Source of the DNA: CAYZEE01 sp964477485
GTDB taxonomy: Bacteria > Patescibacteriota > Microgenomatia > Levybacterales > UBA12049
Direction of reading: 5' to 3'
DNA length: 20,293 nucleotides
Assembly: GCA_964477485.1 (NCBI GenBank)
Contig: CAYZEE010000019.1
Span: forward strand, 1 to 20,293
The position numbers and the translations under genes were made by a program. Under the pieces are notes generated by a model. The model saw only the letters and a program-made list of their open reading frames with translations, had not been told where the DNA came from and did not search any database. Every line of letters begins with the position of its first letter. Within the stretch, counting starts at the first letter, position 1. Shown here piece after piece: positions 15,259-20,293 of the stretch.

Positions 15259-16112
15259 AAAAAATTGTACTAACCAGTCTCGTAATCTTTATTTCACTTT
15301 TAGGAGTGGCAGTTTATGATTACTTAAGATTTTACGACGGGAAACTTCATCTTATTTTTTGCAATGTCGGACAGGGAGACGCGATTTTTGTTAGGACCCC
15401 CAAGGCAGAGAATATTCTTATTGACGTAGGACCAAGCAGTGCAGTTGAGTCCTGTATTTCTTCCCACACGCCTTTTTGGGACAGGAAAATATCCCTGGCT
15501 CTTCTGACTCATCCTCATTTAGATCATTTTACCGGTTTTAGAGGCGTATTTAAAAAGTATAATGTCATAGATTTTACTACAGAGAGGTTGTCTAATAAGA
15601 CTGCGGCTTGGGAGTCGCTTCAAAGGGAGATTGATGATGAGGATATTAAAACTACTTACGTTTACCAGGGAGATTCTTTTAGAACAGGGGATGGAGTGCG
15701 TCTCTTGATTCTTGCTCCGACTTCTTCTTTTCTTTCAGAAGTCAGCCCCAATGGGGCGATAGGGGAGACACAAGAACAAGCGTGTATTATCAGCTATATT
15801 TCTTATGGTTCATTTAAGGCCTTATTAACATGCGATAGCCAGAGTGAAGAGTTGTACGATGCTATAAAGAACATTAATATTTCGAGGATTTCGGTTTTGC
15901 AAGTTCCTCATCATGGTTCAAAAACAGGTTTATCCTCGGAAATTTTGGATAAAATAAAGCCCTCTGCGGCTGTGATCTCAGTCGGACTCAACAATCGTTA
16001 CGGTCATCCTTCTTTTTTAACCCTTAATCTTTTGAAAGATTACGGTATTAAAACTTTGAGAACAGATTTGAACGGAGAGATAGAAATAGTTTCTGATGGC
16101 AGAACTAATTAA
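15255..16112 (+). CDS. comEC: ComEC-type metallo-beta-lactamase domain protein (split)
   Basis: This 285-residue protein has an N-terminal signal anchor (about 4-22) followed by the hydrolase fold found at the C terminus of full-length ComEC. Motifs are NVGQGDAIFV (37-46), the metal-binding THPHLDHFTG (85-94), LLTCD (190-194; a Gly is usual where Cys stands), VPHHGS (217-222) and NNRYGHPS (246-253). In ComEC this domain is thought to degrade the non-transported strand during DNA uptake. The ATG overlaps the stop of the N-terminal comEC gene. Its 3' end overlaps the convergent histidine kinase gene by 8 bp with no terminator between them. Confidence 0.92.
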   Translation: MKKIVLTSLVIFISLLGVAVYDYLRFYDGKLHLIFCNVGQGDAIFVRTPKAENILIDVGPSSAVESCISSHTPFWDRKISLALLTHPHLDHFTGFRGVFKKYNVIDFTTERLSNKTAAWESLQREIDDEDIKTTYVYQGDSFRTGDGVRLLILAPTSSFLSEVSPNGAIGETQEQACIISYISYGSFKALLTCDSQSEELYDAIKNINISRISVLQVPHHGSKTGLSSEILDKIKPSAAVISVGLNNRYGHPSFLTLNLLKDYGIKTLRTDLNGEIEIVSDGRTN

Positions 16113-17814
16113 CCGCTGATTGCATATAATTTTCACTGGTTTCTCTTGGTTTTATCTGTCTGTCCTGAGCTGGCAGGGTAAATGAGATAGTTGTTCCATG
16201 TCCGTCTTTTGACTCAAGTTGGATAGTTCCTCCATGAGCTTCAATAATCTTTTTTACAATGTAAAGCCCAAGCCCGCTTGATGAGACAGAGGTATCTTGC
16301 GGTTCATTTCTTTTGACTTGATAAAACTTCAGGAATATATCTTTTTGTCTCTCTTTAGGTATTCCGATACCGGTATCTATGACTGAAACCTTGATAAGAG
16401 GGTTTTGCCCTAGATTATCCAGAATTTTTGCGCAGACTTTGATTTTCCCGCCGGCAGGTGTAAATTTAATGCTGTTTGACAGAAGATTATTGATGACCTG
16501 GGCAATCCGTCCTCTGTCAAGCGATACAAGAGGAAGAGGCTGTGCTATATCAGCACTTAAAAAAATGTTTTTCTTGTCTGCCTGAGGAAGAAATATTTTT
16601 ATCCGTTCATAAATTAAATCATCCAGATCAGTCGGTTTCCTCTCAAGATCAAATTTTCCTGACTCAAGTTTGGCAGCGTCAAGTATCGAGGCAATTTGAT
16701 CCAAAAGAACATCTGATTGGCGATGGATTATATTTAGCAGCTGTTCCTTTTCAGGGGTTTTAAGGGGAGATTTATCCGAAAGGAGCAGTTCGGTTGAATC
16801 TTTTATGGCGGTAAGAGGGGCACGCAGTTCATGGACCATCATATTCGTAAAGTCTTCTTTTATTTGGGAAAGATTTTTTTCAAGAGTTATATCATGAAGC
16901 ATAATTGATGCACCTATAAGGTTAGTTTTTATAGAGACAGGGGTTATAAATAATTGAAAAGTTTTTTCTCCAATAACCAGTTCTTTTTCCTCTATTATTT
17001 TATTCTTCGAAATTGCCTGACGGACTTCTTCTGTTAAATCATATGTTTTTGGAAATAAGCTTAGAATATCAAAAAAAGTAGGATTTTCTTTCTCAATTCC
17101 CAAGAACTGCTTCGCTGCATCATTGATAATCAAGAGCCTGTTTTCTGTATCAATCATAAAGACTCCGTCAGCAAGGCTGGTAATTATTGCCTCAAGCTTG
17201 CCTTTTTCTGTCTCAAGTATTTCTTCAAGCCTTGAAAGAGCACTTGAAGCTTGTGCGACAATCTGATAAAGAATTGTCATCTCCTCTTCTTTATAAAGAT
17301 TTAATTTCGTTGATGATACATTCACGAGTCCCACGAGCTTGTTATTTATAAAAAGGGGAATATGGAAGAAAGAAGCAAGGGGAAGAAGGTTATTGTCATC
17401 AAGAGGTACGCCGAACACGCTTTCTTCAAAGCTAGTTGGAGTATTTCCCAAAAGCGCATTTAAAGATGCAAGCATGCTTTTCTTTACCTGCTCAACAAAT
17501 GCATGGTTTACACTCTCGTTAGCATAAGTTTTGAAAATTAAGCGTTCATCTTTTAAAATAAGAGAAGAACTGGTCGAGTAGGAGAATAAATTTTTGAGGC
17601 TTCCTATTATAACGTCAATAACCTTCTCAATATCCAGAGAATATCCAATCCTGTCCTGAACTTCTTTTAAAACTGAGATTTGATAGAGTCTGTGTTTCTG
17701 CAAAATTTCCCTTTGAACGAGGTCTTTTTTTGCTTTTTCTTCTCTAAAGACAAAAATAATTGCCAAAATACCAAAAATTGCAGTAGCAATAGAGGTAAAT
17801 ACGGGCAGAGTCAT
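16105..17814 (-). CDS. sensor histidine kinase, GAF-PAS-HisKA-HATPase
   Basis: This 569-residue kinase has one N-terminal membrane span (about 4-23), a coiled linker and a GAF-like domain (about 50-195). A PAS domain (about 205-310, ITSLADGVFMIDTENRLLIIN) follows. HisKA has the phosphoacceptor H328 in MMVHELRAPLTAIKDS. The HATPase domain has N box NNLLSNSIKF (442-451), G1 DTGIGIP (480-486) and G2 GLGLYI (514-519). With only one span and almost no external part, it probably senses a cytoplasmic or membrane signal through GAF/PAS. It is last in a four-gene operon that starts with a CheY-like regulator, its likely partner; 5 nt separate it from the membrane gene upstream. All catalytic motifs are intact. 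Confidence 0.93.
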   Translation of the reverse strand: MTLPVFTSIATAIFGILAIIFVFREEKAKKDLVQREILQKHRLYQISVLKEVQDRIGYSLDIEKVIDVIIGSLKNLFSYSTSSSLILKDERLIFKTYANESVNHAFVEQVKKSMLASLNALLGNTPTSFEESVFGVPLDDNNLLPLASFFHIPLFINNKLVGLVNVSSTKLNLYKEEEMTILYQIVAQASSALSRLEEILETEKGKLEAIITSLADGVFMIDTENRLLIINDAAKQFLGIEKENPTFFDILSLFPKTYDLTEEVRQAISKNKIIEEKELVIGEKTFQLFITPVSIKTNLIGASIMLHDITLEKNLSQIKEDFTNMMVHELRAPLTAIKDSTELLLSDKSPLKTPEKEQLLNIIHRQSDVLLDQIASILDAAKLESGKFDLERKPTDLDDLIYERIKIFLPQADKKNIFLSADIAQPLPLVSLDRGRIAQVINNLLSNSIKFTPAGGKIKVCAKILDNLGQNPLIKVSVIDTGIGIPKERQKDIFLKFYQVKRNEPQDTSVSSSGLGLYIVKKIIEAHGGTIQLESKDGHGTTISFTLPAQDRQIKPRETSENYMQSAVN

Positions 17815-17819
17815 AAGTC

Positions 17820-18155
17820 CTATTTTATAAGTTCTTCAAGTTTATCTACTGTTTTTTTGCTGCCAATTACAACAATGTAAGTTCCTAATACAAAAAGAAT
17901 CTCCCTTATGCCTATTAATGTGATAAAAAAAGTTGAATTGTTGTAAGCTTGAAGATATACCTGAATTCCGTCAAAAATAATACCCAGGGCTATTAGAAAA
18001 ACTCCTATTGCAATTGACCTGAATCCCGAAGCCAGTATTCCTGTGCCGAATTTTTTGGTTACCCTTGCCATAATGATACCAGCCGCAATTCCTGCAAAAG
18101 AAGAAATAAAAGCGCCTACCTGAATAAATATGACAAACAAATTATTAGGATTCAT
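17820..18155 (-). CDS. small three-span membrane protein in signalling operon
   Basis: This 111-residue protein has three hydrophobic segments (about 7-30, 42-62 and 76-97), is rich in Ala/Ile/Gly, and ends in a charged tail (KKTVDKLEELIK). I recognise no family. It overlaps the 102-residue gene upstream by 11 bp and is 5 nt before the histidine kinase gene, so it is firmly inside the two-component operon. It may help the one-span kinase sense the membrane, but that is inference from position alone. Confidence 0.68.
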   Translation of the reverse strand: MNPNNLFVIFIQVGAFISSFAGIAAGIIMARVTKKFGTGILASGFRSIAIGVFLIALGIIFDGIQVYLQAYNNSTFFITLIGIREILFVLGTYIVVIGSKKTVDKLEELIK

Positions 18156-18453
18156 AATTTTGTTTCACATTTTCTAGAACTTTTTCAGATTCCGGGGTTT
18201 TTGGAAAATTGGCCAGTAAAGGTTCCATCGTTTTTTGCACAATAAGACCTGAAAGCTCTACGAATTGGCTGATAAGTCCCTGAATAAGTTCCTGCGGAGA
18301 ACCTGAAATTTCAGACACAGTGCCATCATTTTCAACCTTAAGCCCTTTTACATTTCGCGCTTTTGCCAGAGTAATATCAGGTCCTAAAATTACCATCTGT
18401 TTTTTAATAACTTCCGTTAGCAGATTTTTATAATCAGAATTTTTTGGCTCCAT
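18145..18453 (-). CDS. small uncharacterised soluble protein in signalling operon
   Basis: This 102-residue protein has no membrane span. It has a helical N terminus (NLLTEVIKKQMVILGPDITL), a short beta-like centre (VKGLKVENDGTVSEISG) and a helical C-terminal half (ELIQGLISQFVELSGLIVQK), ending in a charged tail. I cannot name the family. Its place between a lone receiver protein (4-nt gap) and the membrane gene (11-bp overlap) suggests an accessory or output protein of the same pathway. Such a partner would fit the regulator's lack of an output domain. Confidence 0.66.
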   Translation of the reverse strand: MEPKNSDYKNLLTEVIKKQMVILGPDITLAKARNVKGLKVENDGTVSEISGSPQELIQGLISQFVELSGLIVQKTMEPLLANFPKTPESEKVLENVKQNYES

Positions 18454-18457
18454 AAAG

Positions 18458-18844
18458 TTATGTCGTAGGCATCGGATTAGTTGGTTTTAAGGCCTCTTTT
18501 ACTTTGTTGATTAAATCCTCTACTTCTACTTGATATTTAAATATATAATCGTGTGCCCCCTCATTTATCGCCTGCTTAACCAATTCTTCCTGACCAAAGT
18601 TTGACAGCATCATAACCGGAATGTTTTTAGTTTGAAGGTCTGCCTTAAGCTGTCCCAGTACTTCATTGCCGGATATGTCAGGAAGGACCTGATCAAGAAG
18701 AACAAGGTCCGGCTTTTCCGATCTTACTCTTTCAATTCCGGTTTTGCCATCCCTGGCAGAGATAGCCTCAAATCCGCTTCTTTCAAGAGCAGTTGTAAAT
18801 ACGGTAGATAGAGCCTCATCGTCATCTACTATAAGAACCTTCAT
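18458..18844 (-). CDS. CheY-like single-domain response regulator
   Basis: This 128-residue receiver domain has all key residues: the acidic pocket VDDDEAL (D7-D9), phosphoacceptor D51 in LVLLDQVLPD, switch S81 in MMLSNFG, and K103 in DYIFKYQ. There is no DNA-binding or enzymatic output domain; the C terminus is a short tail (KPTNPMPTT). The cognate kinase is probably the one encoded at the end of the same operon. Output must come from protein-protein contact, perhaps with the small proteins encoded between them. The gene is divergent from argS, with 69 bp between the two start codons. Confidence 0.93.
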   Translation of the reverse strand: MKVLIVDDDEALSTVFTTALERSGFEAISARDGKTGIERVRSEKPDLVLLDQVLPDISGNEVLGQLKADLQTKNIPVMMLSNFGQEELVKQAINEGAHDYIFKYQVEVEDLINKVKEALKPTNPMPTT

Positions 18845-18853
18845 CTATATAAA

Positions 18854-18882
18854 ACGCTAGCAGGTACGAAGAGGATTGTCAA
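18854..18882 (-). promoter_or_regulatory. promoter of the response-regulator operon
   Basis: On the minus strand a consensus TTGACA (18882-18877) is followed after 17 nt by TGC-TAGCGT (-10 at 18859-18854, with extended TG). The ATG lies 9 nt further on. The -10 is a weak match, but the -35, spacing and TG are good. The mRNA would have almost no leader. Confidence 0.55.
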
Positions 18883-18898
18883 GCTGTCCCTTTATCTA

Positions 18899-18907
18899 TG
18901 ATACAAT
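18899..18907 (+). promoter_or_regulatory. leaderless extended -10 promoter of argS
   Basis: TG-A-TACAAT (18899-18907) is followed by AGGCTT and the ATG at 18914, the same 6-nt gap as at leuS. TTGTCA at 18876-18881 is 20 nt upstream, too far to be an ideal -35, and overlaps the divergent -35. Confidence 0.65.
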
Positions 18908-18913
18908 AGGCTT

Positions 18914-20293
18914 ATGCAAGATTTGAAAAGAGAGATTGGTTCTTCGATAGAAAAAATTTTAGAAGAATTGGGCGAAAGAGTTTCTGTTGATGTCATAATT
19001 CCCGTGGATATTGCTCATGGCGATTATTCTACCAACGTTTCAATGGTGATTTTCCCAAAATTAAAAGATAAATTCAAAAACTCTTTTGAACTCGCAGGTT
19101 TTATAGTAGACAAGCTTCAAAAAAAATTACCCAATTTTGATAAAATTGAAGCATTATCCCCGGGTTTTATTAATTTCTGGACGGCAGAGAATTTCCTTTT
19201 TGAAAAACTACATCAAATTACTACATCTCCAGATAATCTTGGAAAAGAGGATCGATTAAAAGATAAAAAAATAATGCTTGAATTTGCAGACCCAAACCCA
19301 TTTAAGGAATTTCACATTGGGCACTTGAGAAATATTTCGCTTGGGGAATCGTTCTGCCGGCTTCTTGAATCTCAAGGTGCTTTGGTTTGGCGGGTAAATT
19401 ATCAGGGTGATGTAGGAATGCACGTGGCAAAAGCACTGTATGGAATTCAAAATTCAAAATTTAAAAGTCAAAATTTAAATTCAAAAAATAAAAGGGCAGA
19501 GTTTTTAGGAAAAGCGTACATAGAAGGAGCAAGGGCATATGAGCAAGATGAAAATGCAAGAAAAGAGATTCAAAAGATTAATCTTAAAATATATAGAAAG
19601 GAAGACAAAGATTTGATTGAGCTTTGGGAATTGGGGAGAAAGTGGAGCCTTGAGCACTTTGAAGAAATCTATAAAAGATTGGGAACTTTATACAAAAGGT
19701 ATTATTTTGAAAGCCAGACAGCAGAGCCCGGACGGGAAATAGTTATTAAGAATATCGATAACAAAATCTTTGAAAGACATGAAGGAGCCGTAGTTTTTCG
19801 AGGGAACCACGCAAGAGTTTTTGTGACGAAAGAGGATTATGCGACTTACGAGGCAAAGGATCTTGCCCTGGCCCGTCTTAAATACAATGATTTTTCCTAC
19901 GATAGATCGATTGTTATAACCGCAAATGAACAGGAGCAATACTTCAGGGTTGTTCTTAAGGCTATGGAAAAAGTTTTGCCTGAGTTTGCCAGTAAAACAG
20001 CTCATTATTCTTTCGGTTTCGTAAGACTCAAAGACGGCAAGATGTCTTCAAGATCAGGGAATATTGTAACGGGAGAGTGGCTTTTAGATGAAGCAAAAAG
20101 AAGACTTAAGAAAGATTTTCCAAAAATGGATGAGAAGATGCTTGAAAAGGTAGCTGTAGGGGCTGTAAAATACTCGATGCTTAAGTTTTCCCGCAAATCC
20201 GATATTACCTTCAGCTTCAATGAATCAATAGATCTTGAGGGCAATTCCGGGCCGTATCTGCAGTACACGTTTGTTCGTACGCAGAGCGTGCTC
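18914..20293 (+). CDS. argS: arginyl-tRNA synthetase (3' end outside window)
   Basis: 460 codons are present and open to the window end. This class I synthetase charges tRNA-Arg. The N-terminal additional domain (about 1-100) includes DVIIPVDIAHGDYSTNVSMV. The HIGH box is HIGH (134-137) in ADPNPFKEFHIGHLRN. NYQGDVGMHVAKALYG and the ArgRS-type KMSKS variant KMSSR (376-380, DGKMSSRSGNI) follow. GPYLQYTFVRTQ near the window end leads into the anticodon-binding domain, most of which is missing only because the window stops. Residues 178-194 (IQNSKFKSQNLNSKNKR) are encoded by an AT-rich short repeat in a variable loop. The start is supported by an extended -10 box 6 nt upstream; there is no Shine-Dalgarno. 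Confidence 0.96.
   Translation, partial: MQDLKREIGSSIEKILEELGERVSVDVIIPVDIAHGDYSTNVSMVIFPKLKDKFKNSFELAGFIVDKLQKKLPNFDKIEALSPGFINFWTAENFLFEKLHQITTSPDNLGKEDRLKDKKIMLEFADPNPFKEFHIGHLRNISLGESFCRLLESQGALVWRVNYQGDVGMHVAKALYGIQNSKFKSQNLNSKNKRAEFLGKAYIEGARAYEQDENARKEIQKINLKIYRKEDKDLIELWELGRKWSLEHFEEIYKRLGTLYKRYYFESQTAEPGREIVIKNIDNKIFERHEGAVVFRGNHARVFVTKEDYATYEAKDLALARLKYNDFSYDRSIVITANEQEQYFRVVLKAMEKVLPEFASKTAHYSFGFVRLKDGKMSSRSGNIVTGEWLLDEAKRRLKKDFPKMDEKMLEKVAVGAVKYSMLKFSRKSDITFSFNESIDLEGNSGPYLQYTFVRTQSVL
19443..19492 (+). repeat. in-frame AT-rich short repeat inside argS
   Basis: A run of AATTCAAAATTCAAAATTTA followed by AAAGTCAAAATTTAAATTC and an A-rich end encodes an Asn/Ser/Lys-rich loop between HVAKALYG and the conserved LGKAYIEGA. 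The units ATTCAAA and CAAAATTT recur two or three times. It is similar in kind to the repeat in leuS. Confidence 0.7.

Noticed and set aside
16160..16180. TGTCCTGAGC sequence resembling the element at 213-245
   Set aside because: It lies in the coding sequence of the kinase C terminus and matches over only about ten bases; probably coincidence.
1..20293. CRISPR array, insertion sequence or prophage
   Set aside because: No regularly spaced repeats, transposase, terminal inverted repeats or phage structural cluster were seen; the Xer-like domains at 2981-7261 lack a catalytic domain and the tail-fibre likeness belongs to a membrane-anchored protein.

Overview
The window looks like part of a small, AT-rich genome from the Patescibacteria (candidate phyla radiation), most likely the Microgenomates side. 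This is inferred from the gene repertoire, not from a marker-gene search. The clues are a small CxxC-x17-CxxC zinc-ribbon protein, a giant beta-rich surface protein ending in a tail-fibre-like region, WxL/DUF916-like secreted proteins, a ComEC split into two genes, and two aminoacyl-tRNA synthetases carrying in-frame AT-rich short repeats. UGA is used as a normal stop by several genes here, so the UGA=Gly code of Gracilibacteria and SR1 (Absconditabacteria) does not apply.

Layout. 1-94 holds a possible pseudoknot and no gene. 95-316 carries two minus-strand tRNA-Ala genes (anticodons GGC and CGC). 344-789 is a complete transcription unit for the zinc-ribbon protein: sigma70-type promoter, about 110-nt structured leader that can hide the Shine-Dalgarno, CDS, and a hairpin terminator shared with the convergent neighbour. 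806-2911 (minus) is an O-antigen-ligase/Wzy-like membrane protein with C-terminal TPRs. 2981-7261 (minus) is a 1426-residue protein joining two tandem Xer-type SAM-like DNA-binding domains, one membrane span and about 1040 residues of predicted surface fibre. 7262-7788 is a long AT-rich intergenic region with repeated motifs. 7789-9960 (minus) is a tight three-gene operon of a polytopic membrane protein, a secreted WxL-like protein and a DUF916-like anchored protein. 10083-10809 (plus) holds a small hypothetical gene and an apparently broken one with an in-frame TGA.

10897-16112 (plus) is an operon-like run leuS - comEA - comEC N-terminal half - comEC C-terminal half, so leucyl-tRNA synthetase is linked to DNA uptake. 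16105-18844 (minus) is a signalling operon: CheY-like regulator, two small uncharacterised proteins, and a GAF-PAS histidine kinase. It ends tail-to-tail with comEC by an 8-bp overlap. argS starts divergently at 18914 and runs off the window end.

Working together: the ComEA/ComEC genes imply import of single-stranded DNA across the membrane. The Wzy-like, giant-fibre and WxL-like genes together make a cell-envelope block. Three unrelated genes (the Wzy-like gene, leuS, argS) share the same geometry of extended -10 box, exactly 6 nt, then ATG, and the response regulator has a similar arrangement with 9 nt. This suggests leaderless transcripts are common in this organism.
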